This document shows, in pieces, positions 32,417-45,885 of a stretch of DNA of 64,000 bases. Within the stretch, counting starts at the first letter, position 1; each line of letters opens with the position of its first letter. A model generated the notes under the pieces. The model was not told the origin of the DNA and ran no database searches. It was given only the letters and a program-made list of their open reading frames with translations. The position numbers and the translations under genes were made by a program. This DNA is from Nephrocerus scutellatus (taxonomy: Eukaryota; Arthropoda; Insecta; Diptera; Pipunculidae): positions 52,440,019-52,504,018 of the forward strand of contig OX352761.1 in the NCBI GenBank assembly GCA_947095585.1, read 5' to 3'.

Positions 32417-33023
32417 GAAATAAATAAAAAATGGATTCTTCGTTTTTAAAGAAGCGCCTCGGATTTTAAACACTTGCTAATCTCCTGATTGCCAATCTTC
32501 GAACCTCCTATCTCCTTCATCGACCGACTACCACAACCCGTTTTTCGCCATCGAATATTCTAGAAATATTTTCGGCGCTAAAATATCATTCTGTCCTTTG
32601 TCTTCACCTTTTTGTCACTATTTAATTGCGCGTAAGCTATGTCAATTCCGTCCTTTTATTAAAACTAAAAATCACAATTACTAGTAAACTTTAAACATGA
32701 ATAACAATCATATAACACCTACAATTATTAATACACATACATCAAACACTCAAACCAATTTCCAGTAAAATAATTGTCTAAAATACCCCTATGCTTCCCC
32801 AGTACCCTCTGTCGCTGAGCAGCATAACAATTAATTTCCCACGAATGTAGTTTTTTATTTTGGGTGGTTGAGGAGGGAGCTACTCGCTAAATGCCTATGT
32901 CAAATCAAGTTGTAGGTCAGTCGGTATTTTTCTTCAAAATGTTGTGTGCATTTTTGTTTTGTTTGTTTTTGATTTTCTTGTTTTTTTTTATTTTTAAATA
33001 TGTTAAATAATAAATATCGCGCG

Positions 33024-33443
33024 AGTTAAAAAACGAATTTATCAAAAAATATATTTATTTTGACCATTCGGTCTGACTTTAACAATGCAAGTGAAAAGTT
33101 TACAATTCAAGATCAATAATCATACCTAACTTGCCAAAGTTAATTCCATGAACTTGAAAAGTGCCGGAAACATTCCAGACGCTGGCTCATCAAGTTTTTT
33201 GATTCGCTTGGGCAATTACAATGAAAATGCATAATTGGCAGAAAATAGAAATGCATAATTGACAAAAGTTGAAATACATAATTGACGAAAATAGAAATGC
33301 ATAATTGACAAAATTGGGAATACATGATTGCAGGTGTATCCGGTTATATGTGCTGGTGGTGGGAGTTGTTGACTTTTACGTAGGGTAAAGGTGAAGCTGC
33401 GCTGCTGTGGTGAGAGGGGCGTTAAGGTGAAGGCGACGTAACT
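33024..33443 (-). repeat. Z-element 3' LTR, array copy 2
   Basis: Same 420-bp LTR with CGCG before it and the purine tract after it. Confidence 0.75.
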
Positions 33444-33579
33444 CCTCCCCCCTTAGAGTAGAGTGACGGTCACAATGACGTCAGTGGGGTTTGAACGAAG
33501 GATTGAAGCTGGGGCAAATCTTGCTTTCGGGATCTTCTTTTTGTGAGGACGATAGTTGTTGCAGCTGAGGATTAAATCT

Positions 33580-34070
33580 TTAGGTAGTGTAAGACCTTTG
33601 TTTTTGTGTCGAGGATTCGCAGTTTTGATTCAGCCAGGAAGTTGTAATCCTTAAGTATTTTTTTTTTAAGTTGAGTACGTCGTTAATGTGTGTTGCGTGA
33701 ATCTGATTATTCGGCGAAGGTGATAGGTGGATGTCATCCCAGAAGATTGCGGGGTCGTCTTCGTAGGTTATTCCGTTAACTTCGATGTTGCATCTTTGAA
33801 AATGCATAAGGGCTTTTCCTTCGATTAGGCCAGTTTTGGTGCTGCAAGTGGAGTTAAAGACAACTTGTGGAAAATTAATAAAAAGGATAAAGTTGGGCTC
33901 GGGTTGGGTTCTTGTTTCGAGTTTCCCCACATTGTCAAAGGTGCCATGCATCTCATGCATCTGGATTCTTCTGTTTTTTCTTCCAGTTCTGGTGGCATAC
34001 AGATGTGTGTTCCTGCTATTTTGGGGGCAAGGTGTGCTAAAGTATTGAATATTGTGATCATTATATGCAA
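33580..34070 (-). pseudogene. Z-element env remnant, array copy 2
   Basis: Same env-like remnant as in unit 1, with a few substitutions (for example MHEMHGTF at the start of the frame and LSPSPNNQ in place of LPPSPNNQ). Confidence 0.5.
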
Positions 34071-34751
34071 TATAAGGTCAGTGGAAGTAATTTGTATTTC
34101 TTGGTCATTGAGTTTTTTATGTATAAGTTCTAGTATTAGTATTTTAGTATTAAGTAAAAACTTGGGTATTACATTTAATTTGTTTCAGTGCTTCAGTGAT
34201 ATCGGTAAGTGTGGTAAGTGGTAAGATAGAGGAAAAGGTTTGTTAGAAAAAAAAAAAATGTCTTTTGAATGAGACAGAGTTTATTAGTTAATGTAGAGGG
34301 AGGAATGTTTAATTCTGAAGGGTTAAATTTGAAATGTGTTTTTTAAGACTATATGATTAAAGTACTGAATAGCTAAAAATGGAATAATTACTTTTTTTTT
34401 TTTTTTTTTTTTGAATTGATAAAAATTTTTCGGTAAGGGTTTGCTACAATCACGCCATGCTCTGATTGCGCATTCTCTTTTTCGTTTATTTATTTAAATT
34501 CTGGAGTGCCCAGCAGTAGGGATCGCAGAAATATTTGTTTCTTATTAATTTATTTAAATTCTGGAGTGCCCAGCAGTAGTGATCGCAGAAATATTTGTTT
34601 CTTATTTACTATCTTATATTTAACGTGTTGGTCTCATTAAAATAATTATTGAAATAAAAAATAATAAGAAAATTAAACGATTGGAAGTCATATATACTTA
34701 GTTGTATTATATAAATTTATACATATATATATGGTATATATAGTGTTAAAA

Positions 34752-35242
34752 TTAGTTGTTAAGTTTATATATAGAAGGTGAAAGTTCATACACGAAGGTA
34801 AAGAGGAAAATACTAGAGGAGTATAGGTGGAAAATTAGTGGTTTGGTTTTTCTTCGAAGTTTACATTTATGGATATTTTTGTCTTTTCTTGTAATTATTG
34901 TGAAATTATTGTTTTTCTTAAATGTCTGTTTTGAGAACCTGGGTGTTATTTTATTTCGTCTAACCTCTTTTCTGAAAACGCTTTCGCCAACTTGTAGTTC
35001 CTGCGGTTCTTCTCTTTCTTCATTTAAATGCTCAATTCTACTTTTAGTGATAGTTTCGTCATTATCCTGTATTTTAGGGTATAAGTTGTCAAGAAACTCA
35101 TTGAGTTTAGACAAATACTCGTGTTCGTTTGAGAACGTAAGGGTTTTATAAAATTTATATGGTCTGCCGAAGAATAATTCGGATGGTTATGTTTGGTTAC
35201 CGAGTGAATTGCATTATTATAGGTGATTAATATGAATTGCAT
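34752..35242 (-). pseudogene. Z-element integrase remnant, array copy 2
   Basis: Protein-identical to the unit 1 remnant, including the one-base shift after SVTKH, so the break predates the amplification. Confidence 0.78.
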
Positions 35243-37266
35243 TATTATAGGTGATTAATGTTTCTGCCAGTATTTATTTCTGAGTGGTCTGTACCGACGC
35301 CGACGACGTTTCTACACAATTCACATGTGCACGTCGTATGCAATTTTTTTTTTGCAAATTTCCACTATCTTTCACAATCTTTATATTCTGAAATACTAAT
35401 ATCGCCCCTGGAATCTGAAGCAAAAACGCCGGTTGGTTATCTCATCAGCGTTTGAACTCCAATCCCAATCCAACGATAACGTTAACAATTTATGACATCC
35501 TGTATTAAGATCGAGATAAGACTGTATCGCTAGTTTGTCATTTGCTAAAGCAAAAAAATTCCATTTGGCCTAGAGCATTTGCTGTAGCCAAAATTGGTAC
35601 TTCACCGTTTGTCAGATGTAACCATTTTATGCCCAGAAGTTCGGCTGTCTCAATGCGATGCATTTCCAGAAAAAAATTTGTTACTGGTTCAAATTTAAGA
35701 AGATATATTCGATCCTTTTAACGACAAGGTGGAGATGTCGACTCTGCACTGTTGCCCTCTATCTGATATGTTCCACACACAAAGTATGAAAGATAATCGG
35801 AAGAGGACAACATTCAATCGAATCAGAAGAATGCTCTGTGTAAAGGGTATTCTTCACTATCTCTCACCTTTAATAATTGCTTTAAACAATTAATATTTTA
35901 GCACACTTCACAAACAATAACAATAATAAATGAACTATTGACTGACTTACATCTGTCAGTCTTACAACAGAAAATATACTCGTCTTCAGCAACCGAGTAC
36001 TTCTCGTTGTATTATCTGTTTGTCTTAACTATCCACGCGTAACCGCGCTCGTTTTGACAAACAGATGGAACTAGAGAAATATAAATGATCGTAAATAATA
36101 ATCTGGATATTTATTTAAATCTTTTGTGCAATACTGGTTGGTGTGCCAGATAATTATTATAAGGGTTGTATGTTTTTGTGTTTTTTTGTTCAATGTTCAA
36201 TGATCTGTTCAAGTAAAAATAAAGGATTAGATCAAACAAGTTAGAACGGACAAATAACAAAGAAAGAAATAGACGGGGGAAAAGAAAAGAGAAAGAAAGG
36301 TGGACGATAGGTTCGAAATATTTCAGCGCCATAAAATTTGATAGGAAAAATCAGAATTAGATAGCGACCTTGGCCGGCCGACAAAAAGGGACAAACATGT
36401 AGCAACAACAAGAAATATTAGAAAAATAGAAAGGAAAGGAGAAAGATGTTCGCGCCAAAAATCGTTCGAGAAAAAAACCCTTTAAGTCTTTTAAAAATCT
36501 CTATATTCAAAACTTGAATTGATTAGCAAGTTGAAATTTAACAGTTCTAAAAGAAAAGGTGCTAATTCAAGAAAACTCTGTTGTTCGTAGACCTATTCAC
36601 TTTAACAAAGAAGAATTAACTCGCAAGCTGAAAAATTTAACATTCGTTGGTGTGGTGGTGAAATAAATAAAAAATGGATTCTTCGTTTTTAAAGAAGCGC
36701 CTCGGATTTTAAACACTTGCTAATCTCCTGATTGCCAATCTTCGAACCTCCTATCTCCTTCATCGACCGACTACCACAACCCGTTTTTCGCCATCGAATA
36801 TTCTAGAAATATTTTCGGCGCTAAAATATCATTCTGTCCTTTGTCTTCACCTTTTTGTCACTATTTAATTGCGCGTAAGCTATGTCAATTCCGTCCTTTT
36901 ATTAAAACTAAAAATCACAATTACTAGTAAACTTTAAACATGAATAACAATCATATAACACCTACAATTATTAATACACATACATCAAACACTCAAACCA
37001 ATTTCCAGTAAAATAATTGTCTAAAATACCCCTATGCTTCCCCAGTACCCTCTGTCGCTGAGCAGCATAACAATTAATTTCCCACGAATGTAGTTTTTTA
37101 TTTTGGGTGGTTGAGGAGGGAGCTACTCGCTAAATGCCTATGTCAAATCAAGTTGTAGGTCAGTCGGTATTTTTCTTCAAAATGTTGTGTGCATTTTTGT
37201 TTTGTTTGTTTTTGATTTTCTTGTTTTTTTTTATTTTTAAATATGTTAAATAATAAATATCGCGCG

Positions 37267-37662
37267 AGTTAAAAAACGAATTTATCAAAAAATATATTTA
37301 TTTTGACCATTCGGTCTGACTTTAACAATGCAAGTGAAAAGTTTACAATTCAAGATCAATAATCATACCTAACTTGCCAAAGTTAATTCCATGAACTTGA
37401 AAAGTGCCGGAAACATTCCAGACGCTGGCTCATCAAGTTTTTTGATTCGCTTGGGCAATTACAATGAAAATGCATAATTGACAAAAGTTGAAATACATAA
37501 TTGACGAAAATAGAAATGCATAATTGACAAAATTGGGAATACATGATTGCAGGTGTATCCGGTTATATGTGCTGGTGGTGGGAGTTGTTGACTTTTACGT
37601 AGGGTAAAGGTGAAGCTGCGCTGCTGTGGTGAGAGGGGCGTTAAGGTGAAGGCGACGTAACT
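37267..37662 (-). repeat. Z-element 3' LTR, array copy 3 (396 bp)
   Basis: Same LTR lacking one internal subrepeat of CATAATTGRCA type; ends and flanks are unchanged. Confidence 0.75.
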
Positions 37663-37798
37663 CCTCCCCCCTTAGAGTAGAGTGACGGTCACAATGACGT
37701 CAGTGGGGTTTGAACGAAGGATTGAAGCTGGGGCAAATCTTGCTTTCGGGATCTTCTTTTTGTGAGGACGATAGTTGTTGCAGCTGAGGATTAAATCT

Positions 37799-38289
37799 TT
37801 AGGTAGTGTAAGACCTTTGTTTTTGTGTCGAGGATTCGCAGTTTTGATTCAGCCAGGAAGTTGTAATCCTTAAGTATTTTTTTTTTAAGTTGAGTACGTC
37901 GTTAATGTGTGTTGCGTGAATCTGATTATTCGGCGAAGGTGATAGGTGGATGTCATCCCAGAAGATTGCGGGGTCGTCTTCGTAGGTTATTCCGTTAACT
38001 TCGATGTTGCATCTTTGAAAATGCATAAGGGCTTTTCCTTCGATTAGGCCAGTTTTGGTGCTGCAAGTGGAGTTAAAGACAACTTGTGGAAAATTAATAA
38101 AAAGGATAAAGTTGGGCTCGGGTTGGGTTCTTGTTTCGAGTTTCCCCACATTGTCAAAGGCGCCATGCATCCCATGCATCTGGATTCTTCTGTTTTTTCT
38201 TCCAGTTCTGGTGGCATACAGATGTGTGTTCCTGCTATTTTGGGGGCAAGGTGTGCTAAAGTATTGAATATTGTGATCATTATATGCAA
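37799..38289 (-). pseudogene. Z-element env remnant, array copy 3
   Basis: Same env-like remnant; it carries MHGMHGAF as in units 1 and 4. Confidence 0.5.
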
Positions 38290-38969
38290 TATAAGGTCAG
38301 TGGAAGTAATTTGTATTTCTTGGTCATTGAGTTTTTTATGTATAAGTTCTAGTATTAGTATTTTAGTATTAAGTAAAAACTTGGGTATTACATTTAATTT
38401 GTTTCAGTGCTTCAGTGATATCGGTAAGTGTGGTAAGTGGTAAGATAGAGGAAAAGGTTTGTTAGAAAAAAAAAAATGTCTTTTGAATGAGACAGAGTTT
38501 ATTAGTTAATGTAGAGGGAGGAATGTTTAATTCTGAAGGGTTAAATTTGAAATGTGTTTTTTAAGACTATATGATTAAAGTACTGAATAGCTAAAAATGG
38601 AATAATTACTTTTTTTTTTTTTTTTTTTTTGAATTGATAAAAATTTTTCGGTAAGGGTTTGCTACAATCACGCCATGCTCTGATTGCGCATTCTCTTTTT
38701 CGTTTATTTATTTAAATTCTGGAGTGCCCAGCAGTAGGGATCGCAGAAATATTTGTTTCTTATTAATTTATTTAAATTCTGGAGTGCCCAGCAGTAGTGA
38801 TCGCAGAAATATTTGTTTCTTATTTACTATCTTATATTTAACGTGTTGGTCTCATTAAAATAATTATTGAAATAAAAAATAATAAGAAAATTAAACGATT
38901 GGAAGTCATATATACTTAGTTGTATTATATAAATTTATACATATATATATGGTATATATAGTGTTAAAA

Positions 38970-39460
38970 TTAGTTGTTAAGTTTATATATAGAAGGTGAA
39001 AGTTCATACACGAAGGTAAAGAGGAAAATACTAGAGGAGTATAGGTGGAAAATTAGTGGTTTGGTTTTTCTTCGAAGTTTACATTTATGGATATTTTTGT
39101 CTTTTCTTGTAATTATTGTGAAATTATTGTTTTTCTTAAATGTCTGTTTTGAGAACCTGGGTGTTATTTTATTTCGTCTAACCTCTTTTCTGAAAACGCT
39201 TTCGCCAACTTGTAGTTCCTGCGGTTCTTCTCTTTCTTCATTTAAATGCTCAATTCTACTTTTAGTGATAGTTTCGTCATTATCCTGTATTTTAGGGTAT
39301 AAGTTGTCAAGAAACTCATTGAGTTTAGACAAATACTCGTGTTCGTTTGAGAACGTAAGGGTTTTATAAAATTTATATGGTCTGCCGAAGAATAATTCGG
39401 ATGGTTATGTTTGGTTACCGAGTGAATTGCATTATTATAGGTGATTAATATGAATTGCAT
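38970..39460 (-). pseudogene. Z-element integrase remnant, array copy 3
   Basis: Protein-identical to units 1 and 2, with the same frame break. Confidence 0.78.
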
Positions 39461-41484
39461 TATTATAGGTGATTAATGTTTCTGCCAGTATTTATTTCTG
39501 AGTGGTCTGTACCGACGCCGACGACGTTTCTACACAATTCACATGTGCACGTCGTATGCAATTTTTTTTTTGCAAATTTCCACTATCTTTCACAATCTTT
39601 ATATTCTGAAATACTAATATCGCCCCTGGAATCTGAAGCAAAAACGCCGGTTGGTTATCTCATCAGCGTTTGAACTCCAATCCCAATCCAACGATAACGT
39701 TAACAATTTATGACATCCTGTATTAAGATCGAGATAAGACTGTATCGCTAGTTTGTCATTTGCTAAAGCAAAAAAATTCCATTTGGCCTAGAGCATTTGC
39801 TGTAGCCAAAATTGGTACTTCACCGTTTGTCAGATGTAACCATTTTATGCCCAGAAGTTCGGCTGTCTCAATGCGATGCATTTCCAGAAAAAAATTTGTT
39901 ACTGGTTCAAATTTAAGAAGATATATTCGATCCTTTTAACGACAAGGTGGAGATGTCGACTCTGCACTGTTGCCCTCTATCTGATATGTTCCACACACAA
40001 AGTATGAAAGATAATCGGAAGAGGACAACATTCAATCGAATCAGAAGAATGCTCTGTGTAAAGGGTATTCTTCACTATCTCTCACCTTTAATAATTGCTT
40101 TAAACAATTAATATTTTAGCACACTTCACAAACAATAACAATAATAAATGAACTATTGACTGACTTACATCTGTCAGTCTTACAACAGAAAATATACTCG
40201 TCTTCAGCAACCGAGTACTTCTCGTTGTATTATCTGTTTGTCTTAACTATCCACGCGTAACCGCGCTCGTTTTGACAAACAGATGGAACTAGAGAAATAT
40301 AAATGATCGTAAATAATAATCTGGATATTTATTTAAATCTTTTGTGCAATACTGGTTGGTGTGCCAGATAATTATTATAAGGGTTGTATGTTTTTGTGTT
40401 TTTTTGTTCAATGTTCAATGATCTGTTCAAGTAAAAATAAAGGATTAGATCAAACAAGTTAGAACGGACAAATAACAAAGAAAGAAATAGACGGGGGAAA
40501 AGAAAAGAGAAAGAAAGGTGGACGATAGGTTCGAAATATTTCAGCGCCATAAAATTTGATAGGAAAAATCAGAATTAGATAGCGACCTTGGCCGGCCGAC
40601 AAAAAGGGACAAACATGTAGCAACAACAAGAAATATTAGAAAAATAGAAAGGAAAGGAGAAAGATGTTCGCGCCAAAAATCGTTCGAGAAAAAAACCCTT
40701 TAAGTCTTTTAAAAATCTCTATATTCAAAACTTGAATTGATTAGCAAGTTGAAATTTAACAGTTCTAAAAGAAAAGGTGCTAATTCAAGAAAACTCTGTT
40801 GTTCGTAGACCTATTCACTTTAACAAAGAAGAATTAACTCGCAAGCTGAAAAATTTAACATTCGTTGGTGTGGTGGTGAAATAAATAAAAAATGGATTCT
40901 TCGTTTTTAAAGAAGCGCCTCGGATTTTAAACACTTGCTAATCTCCTGATTGCCAATCTTCGAACCTCCTATCTCCTTCATCGACCGACTACCACAACCC
41001 GTTTTTCGCCATCGAATATTCTAGAAATATTTTCGGCGCTAAAATATCATTCTGTCCTTTGTCTTCACCTTTTTGTCACTATTTAATTGCGCGTAAGCTA
41101 TGTCAATTCCGTCCTTTTATTAAAACTAAAAATCACAATTACTAGTAAACTTTAAACATGAATAACAATCATATAACACCTACAATTATTAATACACATA
41201 CATCAAACACTCAAACCAATTTCCAGTAAAATAATTGTCTAAAATACCCCTATGCTTCCCCAGTACCCTCTGTCGCTGAGCAGCATAACAATTAATTTCC
41301 CACGAATGTAGTTTTTTATTTTGGGTGGTTGAGGAGGGAGCTACTCGCTAAATGCCTATGTCAAATCAAGTTGTAGGTCAGTCGGTATTTTTCTTCAAAA
41401 TGTTGTGTGCATTTTTGTTTTGTTTGTTTTTGATTTTCTTGTTTTTTTTTATTTTTAAATATGTTAAATAATAAATATCGCGCG

Positions 41485-41904
41485 AGTTAAAAAACGAATT
41501 TATCAAAAAATATATTTATTTTGACCATTCGGTCTGACTTTAACAATGCAAGTGAAAAGTTTACAATTCAAGATCAATAATCATACCTAACTTGCCAAAG
41601 TTAATTCCATGAACTTGAAAAGTGCCGGAAACATTCCAGACGCTGGCTCATCAAGTTTTTTGATTCGCTTGGGCAATTACAATGAAAATGCATAATTGGC
41701 AGAAAATAGAAATGCATAATTGACAAAAGTTGAAATACATAATTGACGAAAATAGAAATGCATAATTGACAAAATTGGGAATACATGATTGCAGGTGTAT
41801 CCGGTTATATGTGCTGGTGGTGGGAGTTGTTGACTTTTACGTAGGGTAAAGGTGAAGCTGCGCTGCTGTGGTGAGAGGGGCGTTAAGGTGAAGGCGACGT
41901 AACT
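41485..41904 (-). repeat. Z-element 3' LTR, array copy 4
   Basis: Same 420-bp LTR as in units 1 and 2. Confidence 0.75.
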
Positions 41905-42040
41905 CCTCCCCCCTTAGAGTAGAGTGACGGTCACAATGACGTCAGTGGGGTTTGAACGAAGGATTGAAGCTGGGGCAAATCTTGCTTTCGGGATCTTCTT
42001 TTTGTGAGGACGATAGTTGTTGCAGCTGAGGATTAAATCT

Positions 42041-42531
42041 TTAGGTAGTGTAAGACCTTTGTTTTTGTGTCGAGGATTCGCAGTTTTGATTCAGCCAGGA
42101 AGTTGTAATCCTTAAGTATTTTTTTTTTAAGTTGAGTACGTCGTTAATGTGTGTTGCGTGAATCTGATTATTCGGCGAAGGTGATAGGTGGATGTCATCC
42201 CAGAAGATTGCGGGGTCGTCTTCGTAGGTTATTCCGTTAACTTCGATGTTGCATCTTTGAAAATGCATAAGGGCTTTTCCTTCGATTAGGCCAGTTTTGG
42301 TGCTGCAAGTGGAGTTAAAGACAACTTGTGGAAAATTAATAAAAAGGATAAAGTTGGGCTCGGGTTGGGTTCTTGTTTCGAGTTTCCCCACATTGTCAAA
42401 GGCGCCATGCATCCCATGCATCTGGATTCTTCTGTTTTTTCTTCCAGTTCTGGTGGCATACAGATGTGTGTTCCTGCTATTTTGGGGGCAAGGTGTGCTA
42501 AAGTATTGAATATTGTGATCATTATATGCAA
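42041..42531 (-). pseudogene. Z-element env remnant, array copy 4
   Basis: Same env-like remnant as in unit 3. Confidence 0.5.
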
Positions 42532-43208
42532 TATAAGGTCAGTGGAAGTAATTTGTATTTCTTGGTCATTGAGTTTTTTATGTATAAGTTCTAGTATTAG
42601 TATTTTAGTATTAAGTAAAAACTTGGGTATTACATTTTATTTGTTTCAGTGCTTCAGTGATATCGGTAAGTGTGGTAAGTGGTAAGATAGAGGAAAAGGT
42701 TTGTTAGAAAAAATAAAAATGTCTTTTGAATGAGACAGAGTTTATAAGTTAATGTAGAGGGAGGAATGTTTAATTCTGAAGGGTTAAATTTGAAATGTGT
42801 TTTTTAAGACTATATGATTAAAGTACTGAATAGCTAAAAATGGAATAATTACTTTTTTTTTTTTTTTTTGAATTGATAAAAATTTTTCGGTAAGGGTTTG
42901 CTACAATCACGCCATGCTCTGATTGCGCATTCTCTTTTTCGTTTATTTATTTAAATTCTGGAGTGCCCAGCAGTAGGGATCGCAGAAATATTTGTTTCTT
43001 ATTAATTTATTTAAATTCTGGAGTGCCCAGCAGTAGTGATCGCAGAAATATTTGTTTCTTATTTACTATCTTATATTTAACGTGTTGGTCTTATTAAAAT
43101 AATTATTGAAATAAAAAATAATAAGAAAATTAAATGATTGGAAGTCATATATACTTAGTTGTATTATATAAATTTATACATATATATATGGTATATATAG
43201 TGTTAAAA

Positions 43209-43699
43209 TTAGTTGTTAAGTTTATATATAGAAGGTGAAAGTTCATACACGAAGGTAAAGAGGAAAATACTAGAGGAGTATAGGTGGAAAATTAGTGGTT
43301 TGGTTTTTCTTCGAAGTTTACATTTATGGATATTTTTGTCTTTTCTTGTAATTATTGTGAAATTATTGTTTTTCTTAAATGTCTGTTTTGAGAACCTGGG
43401 TGTTATTTTATTTCGTCTAACCTCTTTTCTGAAAACGCTTTCGCCAACTTGTAGTTCCTGCGGTTCTTCTCTTTCTTCATTTAAATGCTCAATTCTACTT
43501 TTAGTGATAGTTTCGTCATTATCCTGTATTTTAGGGTATAAGTTGTCAAGAAACTCATTGAGTTTAGACAAATACTCGTGTTCGTTTGAGAACGTAAGGG
43601 TTTTATAAAATTTATATGGTCTGCCGAAGAATAATTCGGATGGTTATGTTTGGTTACCGAGTGAATTGCATTATTATAGGTGATTAATATGAATTGCAT
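43209..43699 (-). pseudogene. Z-element integrase remnant, array copy 4
   Basis: Protein-identical to the other three copies, with the same frame break. Confidence 0.78.
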
Positions 43700-44616
43700 T
43701 ATTATAGGTGATTAATGTTTCTGCCAGTATTTATTTCTGAGTGGTCTGTACCGACGCCGACGACGTTTCTACACAATTCACATGTGCACGTCGTATGCAA
43801 TTTTTTTTTTGCAAATTTCCACTATCTTTCACAATCTTTATATTCTGAAATACTAATATCGCCCCTGGAATCTGAAGCAAAAACGCCGGTTGGTTATCTC
43901 ATCAGCGTTTGAACTCCAATCCCAATCCAACGATAACGTTAACAATTTATGACATCCTGTATTAAGATCGAGATAAGACTGTATCGCTAGTTTGTCATTT
44001 GCTAAAGCAAAAAAATTCCATTTGGCCTAGAGCATTTGCTGTAGCCAAAATTGGTACTTCACCGTTTGTCAGATGTAACCATTTTATGCCCAGAAGTTCG
44101 GCTGTCTCAATGCGATGCATTTCCACAAAAAAATTTGTTACTGGTTCAAATTTAAGAAGATATATTCGATCCTTTTAACGACAAGGTGGAGATGTCGACT
44201 CTGCACTGTTGCCCTCTATCTGATATGTTCCACACACAAAGTATGAAAGATAATCGGAAGAGGACAACATTCAATCGAATCAGAAGAATGCTCTGTGTAA
44301 AGGGTATTCTTCACTATCTCTCACCTTTAATAATTGCTTTAAACAATTAATATTTTAGCACACTTCACAAACAATAACAATAATAAATGAACTATTGACT
44401 GACTTACATCTGTCAGTCTTACAACAGAAAATATACTCGTCTTCAGCAACCGAGTACTACTCGTTGTATTATCTGTTTGTCTTAACTATCCACGCGTAAC
44501 CGCGCTCGTTTTGACAAACAGATGGAACTAGAGAAATATAAATGATCGTAAATAATAATCTGGATATTTATTTAAATCTTTTGTGCAATACTGGTTGGTG
44601 TGCCAGATAATTATTA

Positions 44617-44640
44617 ACGGGTGTTTTTTTAAGAGGTTGC
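44617..44640 (+). repeat. Left terminal inverted repeat
   Basis: ACGGGTGTTTTTTTAAGAGG directly follows the TA target. 18 of its first 20 bases match the complemented right end. Confidence 0.9.
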
Positions 44641-44722
44641 CGATTTTTTTTTTGAATAAAACACATATAAAATTATGAAATGACCAAAATTTTTTTTTAT
44701 TTGGTAGATAATTTTTTGGCAT

Positions 44723-45808
44723 TTAACATTTAAACACAATTTCTGGCATATGGCTACCACGACTATTTTTCACAAATGTCATTCTGGAGGTCCAATTTTC
44801 CAGCACTTTTTCAAGCATTTGAGGGCGTATGTCAGCAATGACACGTTGAATATTGGTTTCCAAAGCGTCAATCGATTGAGGTTTATCCACATAAACCAAT
44901 GACTTCACGTATCCCCACAAAAAGTAATCGAGTGGCGTCAAATCGCACGAACGCGGAGGCCAATTCACCGGACCATTTCTCGAAATAATGTTGTCGTTGA
45001 AAGTTTCTTTCAATAAGTCGATTGTTTCACGTGCTGTATGGCAAGTGGCACCATCTTGTTGAAACCACATTTCATCCATATCCATATCTTCAAGATTTGA
45101 CAACAAAAACTCATTTAACATGGTTCTGTATCGATTTCCATTCACGGTAACGCGTCGTCCTTCCTCATTTTTAAAGAAATATGGACCGATGATCCCACCA
45201 GCCCATAGACCGCACCAAACAGTACATTTATCAGGATGCATTGGTAATTCTTGAACGGCGTGTGGATTATCTTTGCTCCAAATGCGACAATTTTGTTTGT
45301 TGACGTATCCATTTAACAAAAAATGCGCCTCATCACTGAAGAGAATTTTACGGTAAAAAAATGGATCTTCGTTCAATTGATTTAACGACCAATCACTGAA
45401 TTCACGGCGCAAACGATGGTCGTGTGGCTTTAATTCTTGCACCAATTGAATTTTGTATGGCACCAAACCCAAATCTTTACGTAAAATTTTCCATAAAGTC
45501 GATGGACAAAGTCCAATTTGCTGAGCACGACGACGAATCGATAAATTGTCGTTTTCTTCGACACTGGCCTCAACGACAGCAATATTTTCTTCTGTACGAA
45601 CTCTTCTCATTCTTGTCGGTGGCTTGGCATCCAAAAGAGTGAATGTAGACCGAAATTTGGTAATTACGTTCTTTATGGTGGTCTCTGACGGACGATTATG
45701 TGCACCATAAAATTCACGAAGTGCTCTATAAACATTTTTAATTGAACACTGATTTTGAAAATAAATTTCCACGATTTGAAAACGTTGTTCTGGAGTTAAC
45801 CTATTCAT
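44723..45808 (-). CDS. Tc1/mariner-type transposase, 361 aa, catalytic DD36D
   Basis: A cut-and-paste transposase that acts on its own inverted repeats and inserts at TA. The N-terminal helix-turn-helix (residues 1-50, LTPEQRFQIVEIYFQNQ; Pfam DUF4817-like) is followed by a second HTH at about 88-120 (IRRRAQQIGLCPSTLWKIL). The RNase-H-like core has D159 in ILFSDEAHF, D252 in FQQDGATCH and D289 in SCDLTPLDYFLW; 36 residues separate the last two. No stop or frameshift. The frame is open upstream to 46084, but that part lies outside the element, so the Met at 45806-45808 is chosen, in front of LTPEQRF. Length fits the family. The spacing differs from classic mariner (DD34D), so a separate family is likely. 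Confidence 0.93.
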   Translation of the reverse strand: MNRLTPEQRFQIVEIYFQNQCSIKNVYRALREFYGAHNRPSETTIKNVITKFRSTFTLLDAKPPTRMRRVRTEENIAVVEASVEENDNLSIRRRAQQIGLCPSTLWKILRKDLGLVPYKIQLVQELKPHDHRLRREFSDWSLNQLNEDPFFYRKILFSDEAHFLLNGYVNKQNCRIWSKDNPHAVQELPMHPDKCTVWCGLWAGGIIGPYFFKNEEGRRVTVNGNRYRTMLNEFLLSNLEDMDMDEMWFQQDGATCHTARETIDLLKETFNDNIISRNGPVNWPPRSCDLTPLDYFLWGYVKSLVYVDKPQSIDALETNIQRVIADIRPQMLEKVLENWTSRMTFVKNSRGSHMPEIVFKC

Positions 45809-45885
45809 AAACAATACTGAGTAGAAATGCCACTTTGAGCTGTCAAAACAACTGTCATAAAATAAAACGACATCTATCGGAAAAA

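Larger units (their letters stand above)
32417..36659 (+). repeat. Tandem array unit 2 (4,243 bp)
   Basis: Direct copy of unit 1 with the same contents. Private variant: GGTGCCATGCATCTCATGC near 33940. It shares with unit 3, against 1 and 4, ACATTTAATTTG (about 34172), GGTCTCATTAAA (about 34631) and AAACGATTGG (about 34675). The empty transposon target is at about 36158. Confidence 0.95.
36660..40877 (+). repeat. Tandem array unit 3 (4,218 bp)
   Basis: Direct copy. It is ~24 bp shorter because one LTR subrepeat (GGCAGAAAATAGAAATGCATA region, about 37470) is missing. It shares the unit 2 variants in the 38390-38900 part. Confidence 0.95.
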
